From a virus, in IMG/VR virus record IMGVR_UViG_3300033149_002950, positions 1 through 39,604 of that record: a stretch of DNA of 39,604 bases; one strand, written 5' to 3'. Below the pieces are notes generated by a model. The model was not told the DNA's origin. It saw nothing but the letters and a program-made list of their open reading frames with translations, and ran no database searches. Shown here piece after piece: positions 28,879 to 34,893 of the stretch (positions are counted from its first letter, which is position 1; every line of letters starts with the position of its first letter). The position numbers and the translations under genes are program-made.

Positions 28879-29136
28879 TCAGCATTGTGAGTCGACGGCC
28901 TCCCGGAAACCACTCCAGTCAACCTCCGCATGGGGTGTGTCCCAGTCAGGCCTCTCGTCCATCGTCGCAGTCGTATAATGCTGTATCCAGGCCGGGGATC
29001 CATCCTCGAAAAACCCACAGATGTATCCGAGGGATGTATCGCTATGATCTACGATTTCTCCGAGGGTTCCAAGGTACTCGAAATCCTCAACTCCTTCACT
29101 CGAACGCCAAACGAGCAATTTGCGCCAGTGTAACAT
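28879..29136 (-). CDS. hypothetical protein
   Basis: 85 aa, ATG at 29136 behind TAGGAGGTAGG. Trp-rich (LHWRKLLVWRSS) with a conserved-looking GYICGFFEDGSPAWIQHY middle. The overlapping frame 28794-29018 lacks a ribosome site and is a shadow. Not recognised. Confidence 0.65.
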   Translation of the reverse strand: MLHWRKLLVWRSSEGVEDFEYLGTLGEIVDHSDTSLGYICGFFEDGSPAWIQHYTTATMDERPDWDTPHAEVDWSGFREAVDSQC

Positions 29137-29146
29137 GTCCTACCTC

Positions 29147-29380
29147 CTAATCGAAATCGACATATCGCCAGTTATTCTCGCTGCGCTCGCCCCATATGTT
29201 GTTGCTGCATCGACAGCCTACGTTTCCACAAAGCTTGCTCCACACCCTATATGCAGCTCGTCTCTCACGCGCGTCGATTTCGCCGGTGTAGTACTCACGA
29301 TGGATACGCACTCTCTCGTCCGGCGAATGCTGCGTGCGGGTCCATGTATTGTGGTATGTGTTTCGTACCATATACGTCAT
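29147..29380 (-). CDS. SPEERKRIHRAW Cys protein, copy 2 of 2
   Basis: 77 aa, ATG at 29380 with AGGAGGTAATG. QHSPDERVRIHREYYTGEID, ARERRAAYRVWSKLCGNVGC then RCSNNIWGE aligns with the protein at 26852-27130 over about 50 residues; the C-terminal CPHC pair of that copy is absent here. Function unknown. Confidence 0.7.
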   Translation of the reverse strand: MTYMVRNTYHNTWTRTQHSPDERVRIHREYYTGEIDARERRAAYRVWSKLCGNVGCRCSNNIWGERSENNWRYVDFD

Positions 29381-29384
29381 GGCA

Positions 29385-29804
29385 TTACCTCCTCATCTGC
29401 GCCTTTAGCACATCCACGGGTTGATCGTTCCGATGGTCGATCCACCAGCTAGCATCTGAGGTATCGCGCATAGCTCTGGCTACGCGCAGTGCCTCCTCAG
29501 CCCGCGGTTGGCCCAGATCAATACCCTGTTGGATTTGAGCCATCATCTCGTCTATCATGGGGATCATCTGAGCTCGGATTGACTCCGCCCATGCTATCTG
29601 CTTAGGGGTACCACCAGTTAGGGGCGGTAATCCCACATCCCGGTTAAACTTGGCGGCGACAGCATTCCGATCATCCAACTGACGCTTCCTGCAGTCATCA
29701 CATACCCACTGCTCCATCGCATATGCACGCGATCTATAGCTGCCATACAGCGATATCCGATGCTCCGCGCCACACTCGCTGCATGTTACCCAGTACTTAG
29801 CCAT
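29385..29804 (-). CDS. zinc-ribbon protein, first gene of the early operon
   Basis: 139 aa from the ATG at 29804, chosen for AGGAGGTAGGC upstream. A zinc ribbon (WVTCSECGAEHRI ... WVCDDCRKR) is followed by LPPLTGGTPKQIAWAESIRA, a signature met in phage early proteins, and a helical C-terminus. It lies just downstream of the operator region, as expected for an early regulator or nucleic-acid-binding protein. Confidence 0.68.
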   Translation of the reverse strand: MAKYWVTCSECGAEHRISLYGSYRSRAYAMEQWVCDDCRKRQLDDRNAVAAKFNRDVGLPPLTGGTPKQIAWAESIRAQMIPMIDEMMAQIQQGIDLGQPRAEEALRVARAMRDTSDASWWIDHRNDQPVDVLKAQMRR

Positions 29805-29895
29805 TTTGCCTACCTCCTGTCTTGCGCCTTCTGCCATCTCTCCTTGCCATCATGCTTATATCACCCTGCATGATCCGTGCCAAAATGTAAGAGCA

Positions 29896-29925
29896 ATAAT
29901 ATCAACAAGTTCCACTATCTCACAA
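29896..29925 (-). promoter_or_regulatory. candidate early promoter
   Basis: Minus strand: TTGTGA (29925-29920), 18-base spacer, TATTAT (29901-29896). It would give a leader of about 85 nt before the 29804 gene. The -35 is imperfect, so activity may depend on an activator; a dyad element (29935-29950) lies just upstream. Confidence 0.45.
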
Positions 29926-29934
29926 AAAATAATC

Positions 29935-30038
29935 GTAAACTTTCATTTACACCAATTGACCCAATTATGGCATAACTAGTGTAACTATAACCGATTAGGA
30001 CAATGTAAACTCTCATTGACATGTAAATAAGAATTGAC
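29935..30038. promoter_or_regulatory. three-copy 16-bp dyad operator array
   Basis: GTAAA-N6-TT(T/G)AC occurs at 29935-29950 (GTAAACTTTCATTTAC), 30005-30020 (GTAAACTCTCATTGAC) and 30023-30038 (GTAAATAAGAATTGAC). The half sites GTAAA/TTTAC are inverted, as for a dimeric repressor. They fill the main gap (29805-30133) between the two transcription blocks. The rest of that gap is AT-rich with no gene. Confidence 0.62.
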
Positions 30039-30133
30039 GGAATTAAAAATTGGAGCAACAATAGGGCAAAAAATTTGATCTAATTTTCAACGCGGGGTAA
30101 ACCATTAATATCAAATATTTCATCAATAACTCG

Positions 30134-30319
30134 TTACTGTAGGGGGGGGGTATCTTGTTCCAGCTCAAATTCGAGGGGTCTCCCGAACCGATATTTCCAG
30201 AGTGGACATTTTCGTATTTCGCATAGTCGGATTTCGAGTCTGGAATCACAGCAACAATCACGGCACTTTGCTCGAATGGCTTTCCATAGATCGGCCTTGC
30301 TAACACGTACTCGTGACAT
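30134..30319 (-). CDS. small Cys-rich phage protein with C9 tract
   Basis: 61 aa, ATG at 30319 with AGGGGGATGG nine bases upstream. KADLWKAIRAKCRDCCCDSR, EIRLCEIRKCPLWKYRFGRP is a widespread small phage family, probably zinc-binding. The last codons include nine consecutive C (30142-30150 on the minus strand); slippage would replace the final three residues with a longer tail from another frame, running to about 30043. Confidence 0.75.
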   Translation of the reverse strand: MSRVRVSKADLWKAIRAKCRDCCCDSRLEIRLCEIRKCPLWKYRFGRPLEFELEQDTPPLQ

Positions 30320-31087
30320 CTATACCATCCCCCTATATTTTTTTACCATCCGTAATAATCTCCTGTTTTGAGATGCTGAAATATCAGCCCGAGCTAATGA
30401 CGCTGCATCCCATGCTATATCTCTGGCCTTTTCACTAGAGAGATCAGTAACAACAATATCAGCACAATCTCTCGTAACTTTTTTAGCAGCTTTCTGCGCA
30501 AAATCCCTAACTGCATCTCTGGCAGCCGCACGATCGAAGGCTCTCATAGTAGCCCTTGCAGTTTCCCAGGCAACATCACTAGACATATCCCCCCATGCTG
30601 CTCTAGCGGCGGCCCATGCAGCTTCTGCCATAGAATCTTTATCCATTTCTTCTATTGCATCATTACATATTATCCCATTTCTGAAATCTGCCATAATGGT
30701 TCTTGATGCTTCAAGAGCTGTTGTTTTGATCTCAATTCGTAATGATTCATTTCCTGTCTGGAGATATTCGATTACTATATTTGGTGCATCCCATAAATGA
30801 ATCACATCTAATGCACACATTCGCGCGAATTTATTGAGTAGCTCGGTGCCATCAATATACCATAGACATTTCATGCGCTCAGCTACAATTTTATCCTTGT
30901 CTTTTATTATTTTACCATCTAATTCGACACGACATATAATGGGACCATTTCCATAATGCAATGCATCTATAATTCTAATTGATGCATGTAATTCCCCGCG
31001 ATTTACCAACCATCGTCCGCGCCGTATCATTCTATTATCACTATGACTCAATCGTTTATTCTCTGGTGCAAAATACCAAGCCCTCAT
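30320..31087 (-). CDS. DUF7666-like protein with Ala-rich repeats
   Basis: 255 aa, ATG at 31087. The N-terminal half shows the family core: AWYFAPENKRLSHSD, LHASIRIIDALHYGNGPIIC, LWYIDGTELLNKFARMCALD and VIHLWDAPNIVIEYLQTGN. Then comes an Ala-rich helical repeat (AWAAARAAW..., DAVRDFAQKAAKK, AWDAASLARADIS) and a basic end (QNRRLLRMVKKYRG). Common in phages, function unknown. The ARAA-type repeats vary in number and are prone to slippage. Confidence 0.78.
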   Translation of the reverse strand: MRAWYFAPENKRLSHSDNRMIRRGRWLVNRGELHASIRIIDALHYGNGPIICRVELDGKIIKDKDKIVAERMKCLWYIDGTELLNKFARMCALDVIHLWDAPNIVIEYLQTGNESLRIEIKTTALEASRTIMADFRNGIICNDAIEEMDKDSMAEAAWAAARAAWGDMSSDVAWETARATMRAFDRAAARDAVRDFAQKAAKKVTRDCADIVVTDLSSEKARDIAWDAASLARADISASQNRRLLRMVKKYRGMV

Positions 31088-31090
31088 GAG

Positions 31091-31924
31091 TTATACCATC
31101 CCCCTGATATCAAATCCATCCTCAAGCACAGTGATTTTGAAAATCACATATCCAAGATCGGTCGGCGGATAACCGGCTAGCTCACTATATGTCGGGGCCT
31201 CAGTGGAACCATGAGTCTTCAAGAATGTCCCCGTATTCGCCACTAATGCTCTCCGCTCTTTCTGTTTATTCCCTATAGGCTCAGTTCTGATAATAGGATA
31301 TACCCATTTTTTATGATCATGGCCATAGATACAAATGTCTGTCCCCGTGTGATTGCGAGCATCGCGGGCATATTTTGTAATGCTCCCTCCGTCAGTTCGC
31401 CCCCCCCCTCCCCAACCGTGATGTCCATATATCAATAATGAACTCGTTCTGCCGGAGGTATGTTTGAAAATGAGGCGATAGTAGAAACAATATCCAAGAT
31501 TCTTGATTCCTAATCTAGCAGCTATCCTGCGCGTTGGGTCGGTGCCGTACCGTTTGGCAATAGTATCATGATGATTTCCCGCGACAATTCCCAAATGTTT
31601 ATCAGTGTCTATGTATTTTTTAAGGTCCTCTACATACCAATTTATTTCCGTGTCGATCCAATCTTCGGCGGGCACTGTACCCTCAAGCAAGGCAGGGTGT
31701 ACAGATGATGGTCTGAACCGCTTATTATCCACTGGGATGATGCATTCACATGCGTCTCCCATGTCGATTAGATAGGTATTTTTTTGTTTCCCATGTCTCC
31801 TGAGCATTTCCCGGAATCGTTCGCGTTCACACGCAGCAGCACCTAGATGAACATCGCCATAAGGAATTAATTTGAATTCGGTGCCTGGTTTGTCATACGG
31901 GATTATGTGCTGATATATTTTCAT
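31091..31924 (-). CDS. calcineurin-like metallophosphoesterase
   Basis: 277 aa, ATG at 31924 overlapping the previous TGA. It has the five metal-binding blocks in order: D24-x-H26 (YGDVHLG), D57 (IDMGDACE), GNHHD at 116-120, YGHHGW at 166-171 and GHDH at 201-204. It should hydrolyse phosphodiesters (nucleic acid or cyclic nucleotide). Nine consecutive G encode the GGGGR loop at about 172-176, a slippage-prone site. It lies in a nucleotide-metabolism block. Confidence 0.85.
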   Translation of the reverse strand: MKIYQHIIPYDKPGTEFKLIPYGDVHLGAAACERERFREMLRRHGKQKNTYLIDMGDACECIIPVDNKRFRPSSVHPALLEGTVPAEDWIDTEINWYVEDLKKYIDTDKHLGIVAGNHHDTIAKRYGTDPTRRIAARLGIKNLGYCFYYRLIFKHTSGRTSSLLIYGHHGWGGGGRTDGGSITKYARDARNHTGTDICIYGHDHKKWVYPIIRTEPIGNKQKERRALVANTGTFLKTHGSTEAPTYSELAGYPPTDLGYVIFKITVLEDGFDIRGMV

Positions 31925-32208
31925 GATTTATAGTAATTTGGATTCGGAACATAACCGGGGCAATCCTCATCCATTATTTCGCCATCCGACCACCATGTTC
32001 GGTAACATTTTATCGGAGCAGCTTTCCATGTTGGGTGATGGCAATAGACGGCACAATCATTAACTCTATGTCCATATTTACATGGTTGATCCCATGCGCA
32101 ATCATCTCCATTTTCATATGCTTGTAATTCAGCGAATGTTAATTCTACAAAATCCATAGTAATAATCTCTCTTCTTATTTCCATCCAATCGGTTCTATGT
32201 TTTACCAT
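31921..32208 (-). CDS. small Cys/Trp-rich protein
   Basis: 95 aa from the ATG at 32208, chosen because GGAGAAG lies eight bases upstream; the ATG at 32229 has none. Six Cys and several His (CAWDQPCKYGHRVNDCAVYC then HHPTW, KCYRTWW, DEDCPGY) suggest metal binding. Coupled to the phosphoesterase (ATGA). Not recognised. Confidence 0.62.
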   Translation of the reverse strand: MVKHRTDWMEIRREIITMDFVELTFAELQAYENGDDCAWDQPCKYGHRVNDCAVYCHHPTWKAAPIKCYRTWWSDGEIMDEDCPGYVPNPNYYKS

Positions 32209-32229
32209 CCGATAATCTTCTCCATTCAT

Positions 32230-32562
32230 CTACTTTGATATTGCCGAAGTATCGACATTTAATTCATTCTGATTATCAAACCACATCAGGAATAATAATG
32301 AACATATAGCATGTGCCAGATGAGGCAATGAAGATTCCCCATCAATTAACTTCCCCCTTCTCCATCTTATCAGATGTCTCATGGCTGCGGCGAAATATCT
32401 ATCTTTAGCATTTGGTACAAACTGCCAATTATTGTCATCATATTTATCAGCTCCATATGTGAGAACTTCGATAACTTGTTCAATCTCTGCAAAGGGCAAT
32501 AAATCCCATCGAAGTTTCAAGTTGTCAAATTTCCGTCCACTTATCGAGTTCTTTTTCGTCAT
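32230..32562 (-). CDS. dATP/dGTP pyrophosphohydrolase-like (MazG fold)
   Basis: 110 aa from the ATG at 32562 (GAGGG upstream), overlapping the deoxyribosyltransferase-like gene by 38 nt. Helices with LRWDLLPFAEIEQVIEVLTY, GADKYDDNNWQ, AAAMRHLIRWRRGK and SLPHLAHAICSLLFLMWF match phage all-alpha dNTP pyrophosphohydrolases. It would trim the dNTP pool. MazZ-type relatives serve 2-aminoadenine genomes, but no PurZ is present here. Confidence 0.75.
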   Translation of the reverse strand: MTKKNSISGRKFDNLKLRWDLLPFAEIEQVIEVLTYGADKYDDNNWQFVPNAKDRYFAAAMRHLIRWRRGKLIDGESSLPHLAHAICSLLFLMWFDNQNELNVDTSAISK

Positions 32563-32878
32563 AGAATATTGGAATCCCTCTTTCCTCTGCCCTTTCAATT
32601 TCTGCCAATGTCCCTTTAGAATTTTCATAACCGGATATTACAAGCATTGCTTCTGATACATCTAACCATGCCATACTATAAGTATAAAAATCCTGAGCGC
32701 AAGCTGTTGCATTTGGGAACTGCAAAAGAAAATGATAGTCTAACCAGGGAACAAATGGGGCATAACCTTTGAAAAACAATCTCGCACCTACAATCATTCC
32801 CCGACCCATATTACGAAATGTATCAATGGTATTATCAGCACTGAATGCCCCAGCGACATATACACGTCTACGAACCAT
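32525..32878 (-). CDS. nucleoside 2-deoxyribosyltransferase-like (DUF4406)
   Basis: 117 aa, ATG at 32878. VYVAGAFSADNTIDTFRNMG, GYAPFVPWLDYHFLLQF, a YSMAWLDVSEAMLVISGYEN core and SKGTLAEIERAEERGIPIFY follow the deoxyribosyltransferase-like Rossmann plan, including the final SxGTxxEI motif. Likely nucleotide binding or salvage. Confidence 0.8.
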   Translation of the reverse strand: MVRRRVYVAGAFSADNTIDTFRNMGRGMIVGARLFFKGYAPFVPWLDYHFLLQFPNATACAQDFYTYSMAWLDVSEAMLVISGYENSKGTLAEIERAEERGIPIFYDEKELDKWTEI

Positions 32879-33185
32879 TCCTCGTAAACTCCCTTATCAA
32901 CATCTCAAAGAAAATGTCGTCTCTCGCACCAATAACAACCGCATTGTCATGATCCCATATCTCGCCATCTTCCAAGAATACCACAATCGGGATTGCCTTA
33001 AATTCCGACAATCCCAATGTCGCAAGCAATTCAACTGAATGATCATCTTCGAGATTATATTTCTCAAGTTCAAATCTCTTACGGTTGTCGGGCCTGGCAT
33101 GCAGTAGATTCAATATATCCCATACATTTTTGCAGTTCTTACAATACTCATATGGCCTGCCAAACATGATAATCTTTTTATCCAT
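32868..33185 (-). CDS. thioredoxin/glutaredoxin-like protein
   Basis: 105 aa; the ATG at 33185 overlaps the preceding TGA and follows AGGGGGG. EYCKNCKNVWDILNLLHARP carries a CxxC redox pair, followed by an FELEKYNLEDDHSVELLATL helix and KAIPIVVFLEDGE with the cis-Pro before the fourth strand. It could supply electrons to a reductase or trim disulfides. The N-terminal extension is short. Confidence 0.7.
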   Translation of the reverse strand: MDKKIIMFGRPYEYCKNCKNVWDILNLLHARPDNRKRFELEKYNLEDDHSVELLATLGLSEFKAIPIVVFLEDGEIWDHDNAVVIGARDDIFFEMLIREFTRNGS

Positions 33186-33484
33186 CAATCCCCCCTAAAG
33201 ATATGCGGATTAGATTTTATAAAGGAATATATTCCCAGTCCAAAACCGTTTATTATATGATGCGGGAGTCTTTCGCCATCTATTTTCATATCAAGTAATG
33301 TAGCAATTGCCTCAGCTATTTCATGGTAGAAAACTTCCGCCTTATTTTCCAGCCCGGAATATATTTTGATCTTCTTAGTTCCATACTGATATTCACCCCA
33401 ATTACCATTTTCGGTTGTTACCTCTGAGGACTCTTCAACAGTATGATCAATATCAAATATTTTGAATTTCTTAGGTACTATCAT
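33185..33484 (-). CDS. zincin-like metallopeptidase fragment-type protein
   Basis: 99 aa, ATG at 33484; no Shine-Dalgarno, while TTGAAA-N16-CATAAT just upstream may be a promoter overlapping the start. A compact beta start, then KAEVFYHEIAEAIATLLDMK with an HExxE motif and a C-terminal FGLGIYSFIKSNPHIFRG match a small phage zincin-like family (usual HExxH). The glutamate in place of the third ligand may alter metal binding. Confidence 0.62.
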   Translation of the reverse strand: MIVPKKFKIFDIDHTVEESSEVTTENGNWGEYQYGTKKIKIYSGLENKAEVFYHEIAEAIATLLDMKIDGERLPHHIINGFGLGIYSFIKSNPHIFRGD

Positions 33485-33508
33485 TATGTCACAAAAACAT
33501 TATGTTTC

Positions 33509-33536
33509 AAGGGGCGACCGTCTCCAGCCGCCCCTT
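33509..33536 (-). terminator. stem-loop ending the late block
   Basis: AAGGGGCG (33509-33516) and CGCCCCTT (33529-33536) are perfect 8-bp arms with a 12-nt loop. It lies 15 bases past the last gene of the lysis block. On the minus strand the stem is followed by GAAACATAATG and only then TTTTTG, so termination may be partial. Confidence 0.5.
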
Positions 33537-33550
33537 CTCGCGTACAGGGA

Positions 33551-33811
33551 TTACTCGACACTTTCCCCCTGTTCATCGCTGTACATTACAGCAGCCTCGA
33601 ATATATCCGCACCAGCTCCGACAAATGCATGGGCGATAGCCTTGGCCCTTTCCTCTTTGGGGATCCCAGCAAAGTCAGCCCCTTCTTTCACAATGCTGAA
33701 CAAGGCAGAGAGGATTTCATCTAGCTGATCTCTGTTGGGTTCATCATCAGTCAGAATCCCACCCATCCTGGCAAGCGCAACTTTGAGCTCATGTACTTCG
33801 TCTCTAATCAT
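33551..33811 (-). CDS. small hypothetical protein after the holin
   Basis: 86 aa from the ATG at 33811, which overlaps the holin TGA (ATGA) and follows AAAGGAG. Helical and acidic (DEVHELKVALARMGGILTDD; AHAFVGAGADIFEAAVMYSD). No membrane segment. Not recognised; last gene of the late block. Confidence 0.65.
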   Translation of the reverse strand: MIRDEVHELKVALARMGGILTDDEPNRDQLDEILSALFSIVKEGADFAGIPKEERAKAIAHAFVGAGADIFEAAVMYSDEQGESVE

Positions 33812-34155
33812 TTCGACTCCTTTCTGTTTTTCCACATCTTCAACAATTCAATCAACAACGAAAGAAACTTACCGATGACCGTGATTATGTCATCTTTACC
33901 CTCGGCCCTCCTTTTATCATCAATCCTTTTTCTACTAGCCGCAGCTACTCCCCCACTCACAGCGGCCCCAAGAGCGGCAATCCAATTGCCTCCGCTTGTA
34001 GCCAATGCAGTGCCACCGACAGCAACAAATCCGAGTATGAAATGTCGTAATGATTGCCAGAAGGGGCGATCAAAAAAACTCGGGCCGTTCATACTCATTA
34101 TCATAGGTGGAATTTCCACTTTATCGGGACAGGGTAATTCGGATTTTTTCGGCAT
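33808..34155 (-). CDS. holin-like membrane protein
   Basis: 115 aa, ATG at 34155 with AGAGG. Hydrophobic segments at about 37-58 (HFILGFVAVGGTALATSG) and 59-72 (WIAALGAAVSGGVAAA) are flanked by a polar N-terminus and a charged, basic C-terminal helix. Two short membrane spans next to a lysozyme are typical of holins that permit endolysin action. Direct sequence recognition is lacking, so the call relies on topology and position. Confidence 0.6.
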   Translation of the reverse strand: MPKKSELPCPDKVEIPPMIMSMNGPSFFDRPFWQSLRHFILGFVAVGGTALATSGGNWIAALGAAVSGGVAAASRKRIDDKRRAEGKDDIITVIGKFLSLLIELLKMWKNRKESK

Positions 34156-34212
34156 CTTATACCTCTCACGAGAGCATTCTCGTCAATCGGTCAATATGTG
34201 TCAAGTGAAAAA

Positions 34213-34665
34213 TCAACCCTTAATCATCATATTTGCCAGTTCGATCGCGCGTTGCCCTACCTGGGTAGCCCACCGAGAATCAAGCATGGCCTGCGCGGCT
34301 CTCACGTAGTCCTCATCTTGGACCGCCTTGCGTAAATCGTAGAATCCAGAAAGGCCCCGGTACCCGAGGTTGAAACACATATCGACAAACACGCGCTGGC
34401 GGACGTCAGTCAGATCGTCGAAATTCGGAAATAGGTCTCGGGTTCTTTCAATGAAATATTCAATATCATTATCAAGTAGATATAGAGCTATCTCTCGGGA
34501 AATTCCTTGAACTTTTAACAAATATAGAATCTCCTTTTTTGATAAACCCTTAGTTTCCAAATTCCGACCAACGCCTATAGTGAGATAACCGGAAGGGCAT
34601 CTATAAGGTTTGAGACGTAATCCCTCATGCCTAATCAATTGTTCCCTTAACTTACTTCTATTCAT
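34213..34665 (-). CDS. endolysin, GH24 lysozyme
   Basis: 150 aa from the ATG at 34665, which overlaps the preceding TGA. T4-type lysozyme signature LIRHEGLRLKPYRCPSGYLT then IGVGRNLE: E14 is the catalytic acid and T29 the usual Thr; the position of T4 Asp20 is Cys23. Phage lysozymes with YRCPxG at this place are common, and T4 D20C is known to keep activity. It cleaves peptidoglycan in the periplasm. No signal peptide, so it depends on the holin. Confidence 0.87.
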   Translation of the reverse strand: MNRSKLREQLIRHEGLRLKPYRCPSGYLTIGVGRNLETKGLSKKEILYLLKVQGISREIALYLLDNDIEYFIERTRDLFPNFDDLTDVRQRVFVDMCFNLGYRGLSGFYDLRKAVQDEDYVRAAQAMLDSRWATQVGQRAIELANMMIKG

Positions 34666-34892
34666 TTCAGAAATGTCCCCAAAGCGGAAAGTATTATAGC
34701 CACCATAATGAACCATTGCCACTTTTTAAGGCTTTTAATCTCCGATCGATTTATATCAACCTGAATCCCCCGGCGATGGCAGAATCCATCGGGGCCGAAA
34801 TATTCATCAAGCCGCTCATCTATTCTGTCAATTTTCTTGATCAGGTATTCGCGCCATTCAGCGATACTCATTTTACCGTTATTTTCATTCAT
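34662..34892 (-). CDS. XhlA-like membrane-anchored lysis accessory
   Basis: 76 aa, ATG at 34892, with a GGGGAA ribosome site. An amphipathic, coiled-coil-like N-terminal part (YLIKKIDRIDERLDEYFGPD) and one C-terminal membrane helix (QWFIMVAIILSALGTFL) match XhlA/hemolysin-type lysis accessories. Coupled to the lysozyme by ATGA. Confidence 0.65.
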   Translation of the reverse strand: MNENNGKMSIAEWREYLIKKIDRIDERLDEYFGPDGFCHRRGIQVDINRSEIKSLKKWQWFIMVAIILSALGTFLK

Positions 34893-34893
34893 A

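Noticed and set aside
28794-29018. Minus-strand 74-codon frame
   Set aside because: It overlaps the well-supported 28879-29136 gene, lacks a ribosome site and runs through the hairpins after that gene.
32230-32562. 2-aminoadenine (Z) genome pathway
   Set aside because: A MazZ-like pyrophosphohydrolase alone is insufficient; no PurZ or DatZ homologue is visible, and the same fold serves ordinary dNTP control.
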